Of a stretch of DNA of 18,354 bases, positions 7,988 through 14,454 are shown in pieces. The first letter of the stretch is position 1. Every line of letters begins with the position of its first letter. Source of the stretch: CAZTDD01 sp964612675 (lineage in GTDB: Bacteria; Hinthialibacterota; Hinthialibacteria; Hinthialibacterales; JAKPRU01); NCBI GenBank assembly GCA_964612675.1, contig CAZTDD010000133.1, positions 1 to 18,354 on the forward strand, given 5' to 3'. The translations under genes were made by a program, and so were the position numbers. The notes beneath the pieces were generated by a model. It searched no databases. It was not told the DNA's origin and saw nothing but the letters and a program-made list of their open reading frames with translations.

Positions 7988-8054
7988 GCAGACTTTCACG
8001 AAGTTCGAACCTCGGGGAAGTTACGATTTCTGTCTGCCGAGCCACAGGTGAGGC

Positions 8055-8333
8055 TCACCCGGCCTGCGATTGCTCTCTCATCAGCTTGCCGAGCTGAGCC
8101 TGGTGGAGGGAGCATCCCTTGATCGCGTCCAGCGTCATATTGATCTCATCCACAAGCACCTGCCGGTCTTCCGCGTACTCTTCCGCGACACCCTCATCGA
8201 GGCCGGCATAATCCTGCAAGAGCCCCGCGAGTTTGGTCAGCCTGTTGTTCAGGCGCTGTTCCTGTTTTTGCAGAGCCTTCAGGTTTTCCTGGATTTCTTC
8301 CATCGTGACTGTGGGTGTGTTCTCTTGGTTCAT
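8055..8333 (-). CDS. Small coiled-coil protein of unknown function (92 aa)
   Basis: 92 residues from MNQENTPTVTMEEIQ. Residues about 10-90 are strongly helical with heptad-like spacing (ENLKALQKQEQRLNNRLTKL), followed by an acidic stretch (DEGVAEEYAED) and a third helix. The ATG at 8333 is used because AAGGAACGGAAG precedes it; 18 further codons upstream run into a repeat element and encode nothing plausible. No signal peptide and no membrane span. Element B begins exactly 18 bp upstream of the start codon, so its promoter must lie in or beyond that element. Function unknown; it could be a small structural or adaptor coiled coil. Confidence 0.7.
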   Translation of the reverse strand: MNQENTPTVTMEEIQENLKALQKQEQRLNNRLTKLAGLLQDYAGLDEGVAEEYAEDRQVLVDEINMTLDAIKGCSLHQAQLGKLMREQSQAG

Positions 8334-8390
8334 CTTCCGTTCCTTATTCGATGATGCCGTCGCAAAAGTCTGGGATACGGATTTCAACCC

Positions 8391-8400
8391 CCTCCTGACC
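8391..8400 (+). repeat. 10-bp target-site duplication, left copy
   Basis: CCTCCTGACC at 8391-8400 is repeated exactly at 8545-8554, immediately flanking element A. In the uninterrupted B copy near 18325 the corresponding sequence occurs once (CCTCCTAACC). This is the expected footprint of an insertion. Confidence 0.85.
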
Positions 8401-8544
8401 CAATGTCATTTAGTTAAGCCCTTTGCAACGGGACGCTGGGAGGGCGAAGCTCCTGCTGAGCCGGGGTTCCCTTCCTGTGCGCGGCTCACCGGGAGGTTCG
8501 CCCTCCCGCGAAAGGTCCGTCATCTTCTTAACTTAATGACATTG
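8401..8544. mobile_element. MITE-like element A, copy 1 (inserted in element B)
   Basis: The 144-bp element is bounded by 18-bp terminal inverted repeats: CAATGTCATTTAGTTAAG at 8401-8418 and its complement at 8527-8544 with one mismatch. Inside, a long imperfect stem pairs GGGAGGGCGAAGCTCC (from 8438) with the complementary arm ending at 8507. The 10-bp direct repeats on both sides and the empty site in B copy 2 show it arrived by insertion. It codes for nothing and would need a transposase from elsewhere in the genome. Confidence 0.85.
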
Positions 8545-8702
8545 CCTCCTGACCTCCCCCGATCTTCGGGGGAGGAAAAAAACGAGCGTGTCTGCAGCGT
8601 ATTCTCCCCCAAGAGGGCCACGCTTGCGTGGCCGCAGGTAGGGGAGATTCAGAGGGGGTTGACACCTCACTTCCCGCATCCCGACGACTTCTTGCGAACC
8701 TG

Positions 8703-10451
8703 TCATTCGATGCCGAGTCGCTCGAAAATCGGTTTGTTCTCAGGCCGGTCTGCCAGAAAGACTTCATACCCTTGTTCCCGCCGATTGTATACCGCTTTCC
8801 ACCCGTGGTCACCGGAACGCAGGTAGACGTCGATCGGGTCGTGAGTACAGTAAACCATAATGATGTTGATGTTGTATTTGTCCAAAACGTACTTCCAATA
8901 GGGTTTCCCCGATTTGAACCAGGCTGTCACATCGGGATCGACCCCTAGTTCAGCGATTTGTCTCCAATCCTCGCGGCTTGGGTTTTCCCGCATGGGAAAC
9001 CATTGTCCGTCACGCCTGTAAAACCCTTCCGGTTCATCGCGAACCTCGATCACCGCGCGTTCCTCCTTCGCATACCGGCTGCCAAAAAGATCGAATCGCG
9101 TATCTGTAAATACCGGCATGATCTCGGGCGACAGCCTCCAGATCAAATACCCTGCGAAGTTGTCGTTGTGCATAATCGGCCCCGGTATTCGATGATACAG
9201 GATGAAGTTCACCGCACCTTCCGGGTAACCCGCCGGCACATAGCCCTCCTCCAACAAGGCGGGCAAATCCTCCAGATTCCTGGGCCAGAGCGCCTGAACA
9301 TACGGTGGATTCCATCCCAGGTAATAGGCGGCGAAAATGAACACCACGACGGCGTCGAAGGTCCGAATGCCTCGGCCGAGCGAATGCGCGAATTGATGAC
9401 GGGCCACGATAAGACGATCGCTCAACCATCGCGTCGATGCGTCCAGTCTCTCGACGACGATGGGGACCGCCACCAAAGCGAATAAGGGGATTTGACGCAT
9501 GTACATAAATGCCTGATAGCCCAGAAATAGGAGAATCTGTGCTCGGAAGAGGCCGATTCGTTTGCCACGCAGGAAGGGCATCAGCAAAAAACCGCACAAT
9601 AGGAGTCGCATCCCGGTGGCGTAACGCAGATTAGGCGGAGCCAGTTCGCCCAGCCGAGAGACCAGCCAATGGTCGTTCAGGACCCTGCCTGGTAAGAGAT
9701 GGATTTCATACCCCCAGGGATTCACCAAAGACCCAAGGCCGACAAGAACAAAACAGGTCAGTGCGGGAACAAAGACATGATGGGCATCGTTTTCCATTCC
9801 CCAACGAAACTGAAGCCACTTCCAGAACCGATCGACGACGTAGAAGCCGCAGAATACCACTCCCAGAAGCGCCCCTCCGTGCAGATTGACCCATATAATC
9901 TCGATAATCGTCAAGAGAATAGTGAACCGCCAGGGGGAACGCGGAAAACTCCGGAGTATCCAGACAAAAACCACAACAAACAGATAGGTCAGGATCGGCG
10001 GCCGGAGGTAGAGTGTAGTTTGGGCAACAAGAATCGTGAGGAGCGCCCCCACCGCACACCAGCCCAAACGGCACCCCTCCCGCCGAAGGGTCAAAATAAT
10101 CACCAGGCCGGTGGCTGCGAGAAGCAACGATTTGATCGCGACGCAGAGCTGCAAACCTCCCAGCATATACACCCCATAGAGCGCCAGATCCGCCAACCAC
10201 TCGTGGTTGACCCATTCCACGTCCGACCCGGTCAAAGTGAATACATCGGTCGGAGGGAAAGCGAATCCGTGTTCCCCCATGTATTCCGCAAGCACTTTGC
10301 CTGTCTTCAAGTGCCACCAGGGGTCATTGCTCGAGCGGACCGGGAAGAAACCGGAGAAGAAATCAAGGCCCAACGCCATAAGACAGAGTACAATACCAAT
10401 GACTCGCGACGTATCGACTCGACCGGTTCTTGTATTGCTCCTATCGTTCAT
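8703..10451 (-). CDS. Polytopic membrane protein, GT-C-like glycosyltransferase candidate
   Basis: 582 residues. The N-terminal two thirds hold about ten hydrophobic segments (first about 17-37). After the first comes a loop with DPWWHLKTGK (43-52) and PPTDVFTLTG, then WVNHEWLADL; WVNLHGGALLG is at 187-197. Residues from about 400 form a soluble domain (AGYPEGAVNFILYH, NFAGYLIWRL, VFTDTRFDLFG). An acidic residue in the first extracytoplasmic loop is typical of GT-C enzymes that use lipid-linked sugars, and this DxxWH architecture recurs in uncharacterised bacterial membrane proteins. The start ATG overlaps the stop of the upstream GHL10 gene by 4 bp (ATGA). The stop TGA is the first triplet of the element-B end TGACAGG. 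A glycosyltransferase role is inferred; the substrate is unknown. Confidence 0.8.
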   Translation of the reverse strand: MNDRSNTRTGRVDTSRVIGIVLCLMALGLDFFSGFFPVRSSNDPWWHLKTGKVLAEYMGEHGFAFPPTDVFTLTGSDVEWVNHEWLADLALYGVYMLGGLQLCVAIKSLLLAATGLVIILTLRREGCRLGWCAVGALLTILVAQTTLYLRPPILTYLFVVVFVWILRSFPRSPWRFTILLTIIEIIWVNLHGGALLGVVFCGFYVVDRFWKWLQFRWGMENDAHHVFVPALTCFVLVGLGSLVNPWGYEIHLLPGRVLNDHWLVSRLGELAPPNLRYATGMRLLLCGFLLMPFLRGKRIGLFRAQILLFLGYQAFMYMRQIPLFALVAVPIVVERLDASTRWLSDRLIVARHQFAHSLGRGIRTFDAVVVFIFAAYYLGWNPPYVQALWPRNLEDLPALLEEGYVPAGYPEGAVNFILYHRIPGPIMHNDNFAGYLIWRLSPEIMPVFTDTRFDLFGSRYAKEERAVIEVRDEPEGFYRRDGQWFPMRENPSREDWRQIAELGVDPDVTAWFKSGKPYWKYVLDKYNINIIMVYCTHDPIDVYLRSGDHGWKAVYNRREQGYEVFLADRPENKPIFERLGIE

Positions 10452-11881
10452 GGCGTCAATTCCGGCACTCTCAGATCCCGGCGCAGCGCCTGCCCCGCTC
10501 GGATACTGAATGTCGCTTGCCCGATCAGTTTCTCATCGTTTGTGACTGGGGCCAGACGGTAGCGATTTGGTGACAAGCGTGGGAAGAGGTAGTAGCCGTT
10601 CTGATCGGTTGTTGTTTCGCGAATATGTTCCGCTGCGGCTACCGGTTCGAGTCGCACTCGATATCCCGGAGTGCCCCGGCTTCCCGTATATAGCCGCCCA
10701 AATACAAGTCCCTCTTCATTTTTCCATGTTGCCTCGGGCACAGGCGCGTCTGAGACGAACAGGCCTTTAGAGATCTGCGCAAGGCATTCTTCCTGTTTCT
10801 GACTGGATTTTGTCGGAGACTGATAGGAAAACAGTGCGACTCCGTCAGCGCCTGTACGGCGCGCTTCTCCCATTTGCTGGATTACATGGGAGGTTGTATT
10901 CAACCAACCGGCGATCCCGATCGCAGCCGACCGGGTTTCGGCTGCACGTACCGTTGCCCGCGTCCACTCACTGAAATCGCCCGCCTGCCGAGCGATGTGT
11001 CCACGTTTGTAATTCATCGGACAAGCGAAATCGATAATCCCTTCTTCCAACCAGCCAAACCAATCCTGGAGAGCCTCGGTCATCGTTGAACTTTTTTCGT
11101 ACCCCATCTCCAGGCCGCCCCAAGTGATTGTCGCCGCCGACAACAGCGCCCCCGGTCGCTGTGTCGCCAATTCGCCGTATGTTCTTCGGACCAGGGCGGT
11201 GACCTGGTTCCGACGCCACTCGTTCCATGCCGGATCTTTCGGCGACGGAACACCGGTGGAACCCGAGGTCTCCCGCCACAATTCCAGGCTCCTATTACCG
11301 TATCCCCACTGGGAGCCGGGATAGCGAACATAATCCAGATGCAGTCCGTCAATCTCGTATTTCGCGATCAAATCGCGAAACACGGCTACGAGATAGTTCT
11401 GCACCTCTGGAAGGGCCGGGTCCAGGTAGTATCCTTCCGGTGCGTTCCGGTCGCTCGATTGATTTACGATGAGCCATTCCGAATGCCGCCTCGCAACATG
11501 CAGACTATCTTTCGGTACGCGTTGCCTGGTGCTGACCCACGCCCGGTACACCACAACCCAGGCATGAATGTCGATCCGAGGTTCCTCATGGGCCTTTGGG
11601 ATCAAGTATTGAAGAGGATCGAACTCGGTGTCCTTTATGTTGGGACCGCGCGGTTCGAGACTGGAGCGATAATAGGCGTCCGCACAGCGGCGAACCTCAA
11701 CAAAGAGCGTGTTGAAACGATACTTCCGGGCATGAGCGAGGAGTCGATCGCATTGCTGTGGGGTCAGAAATCCGGCCTGCCAGGAATCCACCCAAAGACA
11801 TCGCCATTCCGGCTTCGCTCCCGAGGAAACCGCGCCACCCACGAGGAGCGTGATTATGAGTGTATACAGCGTGCGTCTCAC
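10448..11881 (-). CDS. Exported GHL10/DUF187 glycosyl hydrolase-like protein with C-terminal carboxypeptidase-regulatory-like domain
   Basis: 477 residues starting at GTG 11881 with GGAGG 4 bases upstream. Signal peptide about 1-22. The TIM-barrel GHL10 domain spans about 25-370: EWRCLWVDSWQAGFLTPQQ, FNTLFVEVRRCADAYYRS, HAWVVVYRAW, the core KYEIDGLHLDYVRYPG near 176-191, and IDFACPMNYKR. E. coli DigH (YddW) of this family cleaves denuded peptidoglycan glycan strands. A beta-sandwich regulatory-like domain follows (about 395-475: GRLYTGSRGTPGYRVRLEP, TTDQNGYYLFPRLSPNRYRL). It should act in the periplasm or at the surface. The stop overlaps the start of the membrane-protein gene, so the two are co-translated and probably work on the same glycan. 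Confidence 0.88.
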   Translation of the reverse strand: MRRTLYTLIITLLVGGAVSSGAKPEWRCLWVDSWQAGFLTPQQCDRLLAHARKYRFNTLFVEVRRCADAYYRSSLEPRGPNIKDTEFDPLQYLIPKAHEEPRIDIHAWVVVYRAWVSTRQRVPKDSLHVARRHSEWLIVNQSSDRNAPEGYYLDPALPEVQNYLVAVFRDLIAKYEIDGLHLDYVRYPGSQWGYGNRSLELWRETSGSTGVPSPKDPAWNEWRRNQVTALVRRTYGELATQRPGALLSAATITWGGLEMGYEKSSTMTEALQDWFGWLEEGIIDFACPMNYKRGHIARQAGDFSEWTRATVRAAETRSAAIGIAGWLNTTSHVIQQMGEARRTGADGVALFSYQSPTKSSQKQEECLAQISKGLFVSDAPVPEATWKNEEGLVFGRLYTGSRGTPGYRVRLEPVAAAEHIRETTTDQNGYYLFPRLSPNRYRLAPVTNDEKLIGQATFSIRAGQALRRDLRVPELTP

Positions 11882-11997
11882 AGCACCTCCGATAACGATA
11901 CAAAACCGCTTGTTGGGAATCGTACGGTCTGAATGTGGCTTCGATAACGTGCGGATTCTCCTCCGGGCACCCCATGAACTCAGACCGATCCGTTGGC

Positions 11998-12132
11998 CAA
12001 TGTCATTGAGTTAAGTTCCACAGAAGGAGCGAGGGGAGGGCGAACCTCCTGGTGAGCCGTATTTTTCTATTTCGGCTCGGCGGGAGCCTCGCCCAGTAAA
12101 CCGCTTCGCCTTTTCCTAACTCAGTGACGTTG
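11998..12132. mobile_element. MITE-like element A, copy 2 (older)
   Basis: It has the same 18-bp ends as copy 1: CAATGTCATTGAGTTAAG at 11998-12015 and, inverted, CAACGTCACTGAGTTAG at 12132-12116. The internal stem GGGAGGGCGAACCTCC (from 12034) pairs with the arm ending GGGAGCCTCGCCC at 12094. It is 135 bp long. The flanks show no clear direct repeat and the ends have more mismatches than copy 1, so this copy is older or was moved by recombination. It lies between the divergent GHL10 and isomerase genes. Confidence 0.75.
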
Positions 12133-12230
12133 GTCTTTTGTCCGGCACGACGCATGTAGTTCAACACAGATCTCCTCTGCAAACAATGCTCCATTGGGGA
12201 CCGCCGGAAGGACCGGTGGATGAACCGGAT

Positions 12231-12259
12231 TTGACGTACGTCATGGAGGATGAAACAAT
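12231..12259 (+). promoter_or_regulatory. Putative promoter for the isomerase gene
   Basis: TTGACG (12231-12236, 5 of 6 to -35) and AACAAT (12254-12259, 4 of 6 to -10) are separated by 17 bp. The start codon of the TIM-barrel gene lies about 40 nt downstream of the expected start site. Confidence 0.35.
12232..12243. promoter_or_regulatory. Perfect 12-bp palindrome overlapping the -35, possible operator
   Basis: TGACGTACGTCA is a perfect palindrome and covers five bases of the putative -35 plus the start of the spacer, a position typical for repressor operators. No regulator gene is nearby to pair it with. A 12-bp palindrome can arise by chance, so this is weak on its own. Confidence 0.3.
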
Positions 12260-12304
12260 CCTCGGTACAGCATTCCATCACACTCAGCCACAAGGGAGTC
12301 GATT

Positions 12305-13147
12305 ATGGCCATTGAAGTCGGAGTCAACATGGAGTTCGTTCGCAGCGACAACAAGTCATTCGCCTGGGGTGTCGAGAAGGCGGCGGAGATCGGATACAAG
12401 TACATCGAGCCGATGGTCCATTGGGGCCGGGAATTGCTCAGCGAAGCCGGGTATTTCCATTCGGTATCGATGTTGGACGATCCTCTCGAGATCAAAGAAA
12501 TCATGGACAAGCATGGCGTGAAGGCCAGCAGCCTTTCCTCGCATTCGCCTCTGATGCGGCCTGAGATTTCGGTGGAGTATTTGAAACAGGCCATTCGGTG
12601 GGCGGCGGATTTGGGGACGGATATCTGCAACACCGACGAAGGGATCAAGCCGGACTGGATGGATGAAGAGACGGCGTTTCAGGTGATGCGATATACGATG
12701 CGAACGGTCGCCCCCGTAGCCGAGCGTCACGGTATCAAAATCGGGATCGAGACCCATCAAATCTTCACTCGCTACACCGAAAAACTGATCAAGATTGCCG
12801 ACCTGGCGGAGTCCAAGAATGTCGGTTTCAATCCGGATATGGGGAACGCCTATCTCGGCGGAGTCAGCGATCCGTACGAGCTGTTGGAAGCGGTTGCGCC
12901 GCGGACGATCCACGTTCACGCGAAGGATATCGGCATCCAGCAGAGCGAAGACGAGCGGGGAAAAGTCACCGGGACGCCCGTAGGTTGTGCCTGCGGCGAA
13001 GGTGTTATCGATTGGGCGAAGACCGTCCGAATTCTGAAGAATGCCGGGTTCCACGGCGTGTTGTCCGTCGAATGTGAGACTGTCGAGCAGGCGGAAAAGA
13101 GTCTGAAACACCTGAATGATGTGATCAAAAAAGAAGGCGCGGATTGA
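12305..13147 (+). CDS. Sugar phosphate isomerase/epimerase family protein (xylose-isomerase-like TIM barrel)
   Basis: 280 residues, full length for the AP_endonuc_2 / IolE-like TIM-barrel superfamily. Likely divalent-metal ligands fall at the expected strands: E149 in IKIGIETHQIF, D178 in VGFNPDMGNAYLGG, H205 in IHVHAKDIG and E256 in VLSVECE; GEGVIDW (231-237) is a further hallmark. The family isomerises or epimerises keto-sugars and inositol intermediates in the cytoplasm. The start has AAGGGAG about 8 bases upstream. It is followed 40 bp later by the MNT gene, which is probably unrelated in function. The CACGEG stretch (228-233) contains two cysteines, which is not usual for the metal site and may be incidental. 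The substrate cannot be assigned. Confidence 0.9.
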   Translation: MAIEVGVNMEFVRSDNKSFAWGVEKAAEIGYKYIEPMVHWGRELLSEAGYFHSVSMLDDPLEIKEIMDKHGVKASSLSSHSPLMRPEISVEYLKQAIRWAADLGTDICNTDEGIKPDWMDEETAFQVMRYTMRTVAPVAERHGIKIGIETHQIFTRYTEKLIKIADLAESKNVGFNPDMGNAYLGGVSDPYELLEAVAPRTIHVHAKDIGIQQSEDERGKVTGTPVGCACGEGVIDWAKTVRILKNAGFHGVLSVECETVEQAEKSLKHLNDVIKKEGAD

Positions 13148-13187
13148 TCGTAATTGTTTGTTGAAGGCGACCCCGGTTCCAGAAGAC

Positions 13188-13535
13188 ATGGATATTCAAC
13201 TGAAGAATAGGACGTTGCCTGCAGATAAGGGATCGATACTTCTGCGTGCAAAAGAACGTCTCGCAGAGGTCTATGGCGATCGGTTGAGAGGGTTGATTCT
13301 GTATGGTTCGGAGGCTCGTGGAGAGGCACAACCGGAAAGCGATATCGATCTGCTGGTTTTACTTGATGGTCCAATAGCGCTAGGGACCGATTTGCGGACG
13401 ATTGTCGATGCTCTCTATCCTCTGCAGTTGGAAGTCGAGCGCCCCATCCATGCAACTCCTGCAGATCCAGAGGATTACGAAGCAGGCGAGTTTGCCCTTT
13501 ACAGGAAAGCCAAGAGGGAAGGGATTGCTTTATGA
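13188..13535 (+). CDS. MNT-type nucleotidyltransferase domain protein (antitoxin-like)
   Basis: 115 residues. The minimal nucleotidyltransferase signature is clear: GLILYGSEARGEAQPESDIDLLV, with G40-S41, R44-G45 and the metal-binding aspartates D52 and D54; the third acidic residue may be E82 or E84. In HEPN/MNT toxin-antitoxin pairs the MNT partner neutralises HEPN, in studied cases by AMPylating it. The ATG at 13188 is preferred; a TTG at 13158 in the same frame would add 10 residues and neither start has a strong ribosome site. The stop overlaps the HEPN start by 4 bp (ATGA), indicating coupled translation. Confidence 0.88.
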   Translation: MDIQLKNRTLPADKGSILLRAKERLAEVYGDRLRGLILYGSEARGEAQPESDIDLLVLLDGPIALGTDLRTIVDALYPLQLEVERPIHATPADPEDYEAGEFALYRKAKREGIAL

Positions 13536-13939
13536 AGGTGGAGGCGAGAGATTCCTGGCAGCGGGCACTTCGATCCCTCAAAACCGCAAAGATGTTGTTG
13601 GGCGTCGATCCTGACGCTGCTGTTTCGCGTGCATTCTATGCGGCGTTCTACGCTGTGAGTGGGTTCATGAGACTGGAACAGCAGGAATTCTCCCGGCACT
13701 CTGCGCTTGAAGTCGCTATTCATCGCGACTTGGTTAAAACCGGTCGTTGGTCTGCTGAGCGAGGTGCGGATTATACTTTTCTGCGACGCTTACGTGCAAC
13801 CGGCGATTATGGTGGACCGGCGCATGTGACAGAAGAAGATGCAAACGCGGCTTTAGGAGCGGCAGAACGGAATCTGGAGGCGGTAGCCTCTGCTTATCCA
13901 GACGTCTTCGGTACCAGGGAAGACAATCCAGACGATTAG
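13532..13939 (+). CDS. HEPN domain protein (toxin-like partner of MNT)
   Basis: 135 residues, all-helical. It has the HEPN landmarks SRAFYAAFYAVSGF (32-45) and the C-terminal RLRATGDYG (86-94). Many HEPN toxins are ribonucleases with an R-x4-6-H motif; I do not find that spacing here (the closest, R55 to H64, is too long), so RNase activity is doubtful and the protein may be an inactive or alternative HEPN subtype. It is coupled to the MNT gene by a 4-bp overlap, which is the classic order for this pair. After it, 40 bp separate the cupin gene, which has its own ribosome site. Confidence 0.86.
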   Translation: MKVEARDSWQRALRSLKTAKMLLGVDPDAAVSRAFYAAFYAVSGFMRLEQQEFSRHSALEVAIHRDLVKTGRWSAERGADYTFLRRLRATGDYGGPAHVTEEDANAALGAAERNLEAVASAYPDVFGTREDNPDD

Positions 13940-13979
13940 GCGCACCCGTGGCGGTGTCTCTTAAAGGGAGGTAAGACGC

Positions 13980-14315
13980 ATGGAACATACACGTGAGCAG
14001 GATTTGGAATATCGAAACGGCGATTGGGGTGTCAAATATCTCTTTCGCGGAGACCGGATCGAATGGGGCGTGATTCGCGTCAAAGCCGGCGAGTCTATGG
14101 GCGGACACTTTCATGATGAGGTGGAAGAGCATTTCCTTGTGTTGGAAGGGAATCCGACGATGGTCATAGATGGTGAGGAACACGCTTGCGGGCCGGGGGA
14201 CGCGTGGAAGATCGATGCCCCGCACAAGCACAACCTGGTGAACAATACCGATCAGCCGGTGAAGGTGGTTTTCATCAAAACTCCATATCTTCCGAAAGAC
14301 AAGAAGACTTATTGA
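13980..14315 (+). CDS. Single-domain cupin protein
   Basis: 111 residues of the Cupin_2 type. Motif 1 reads GGHFHDEVEEHFLVLEG with H43, H45 and E50 spaced for metal binding. Motif 2 gives H84 in GPGDAWKIDAPHKHNLVNN with the conserved N88. All four expected metal ligands are therefore present. Small cupins act as isomerases, dioxygenases or sensors, and the function cannot be read from one domain. GGGAGG lies 9 bases before the ATG. The C-terminus PKDKKTY is a short basic tail. It is co-directional with the isomerase-like gene upstream, so a shared sugar pathway is possible but not shown. Confidence 0.88.
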   Translation: MEHTREQDLEYRNGDWGVKYLFRGDRIEWGVIRVKAGESMGGHFHDEVEEHFLVLEGNPTMVIDGEEHACGPGDAWKIDAPHKHNLVNNTDQPVKVVFIKTPYLPKDKKTY

Positions 14316-14323
14316 TTCGACCC

Positions 14324-14423
14324 ACAGGCCTGAAGCCTATGCCACCCGGGAGTTCGAATATTCCCCCGGGTGGCGCCCGGAAGCGGGCTGCGGCACATGG
14401 ATGGCGCCGGTATCTTGCCGGTG
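14324..14423. repeat. Palindromic repeat C (cluster of short hairpins)
   Basis: The 100-bp intergenic stretch folds into consecutive stems: AGGC/GCCT around CTGAA (14326-14338), a perfect 10-bp stem GCCACCCGGG (14341-14350) with CCCGGGTGGC (14365-14374), then GCCCG/CGGGC around GAAG (14374-14387) and a GCCGGT direct pair near 14406-14422. The TGAAGCCTATGCCACC-type wording resembles dispersed REP-like repeats of environmental bacteria. Only one copy is in this window, so its repeat status is by analogy. It separates the cupin from the methyltransferase. Confidence 0.5.
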
Positions 14424-14454
14424 ATTTCGTTGAGGAGAACTGAACGGCGGAGCG

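Larger units (their letters stand above)
8352..8705. mobile_element. Miniature palindromic element B, copy 1 (interrupted by element A)
   Basis: The left end (TGATGCCGTCGCAAAAGTC from 8352) and the inverted right end (TGACAGGTTCGCAAGAAGTC, read leftward from 8705) are related. Farther in, both arms carry CAACCCCCTC followed by TGA and CTCCCC. The interior holds a 21-bp hairpin around GATCTTCGGGGGAGG (about 8553-8575) and a perfect palindrome GGCCACGCTTGCGTGGCC at 8616-8633. No ORF is carried. Without the A insertion and one target repeat it is about 200 bp. A second copy starts at 18277. The mechanism is unknown; it fits a MITE or REP-type dispersed element. Confidence 0.7.

Noticed and set aside
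7988..8054. Possible bidirectional terminator between the two small convergent genes
   Set aside because: GCAGAC and GTCTGC can pair across about 40 nt, but there is no compact GC stem and no T run.
8553..8580. GC-rich hairpin next to an A/T run in element B, as a Rho-independent terminator
   Set aside because: On the plus strand the hairpin is followed by A residues, not T. On the minus strand the T run precedes the hairpin. Neither orientation gives a canonical terminator, and the same sequence recurs as part of the repeat at 18333.
9699..10562. 287-codon open frame on the plus strand
   Set aside because: It is antisense to the membrane-protein gene; the translation is low-complexity, hydrophilic and motif-free.
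12356..13189. 277-codon open frame on the minus strand
   Set aside because: It is antisense to the clearly recognisable TIM-barrel isomerase gene, and its protein is Arg/His-rich without any motif.
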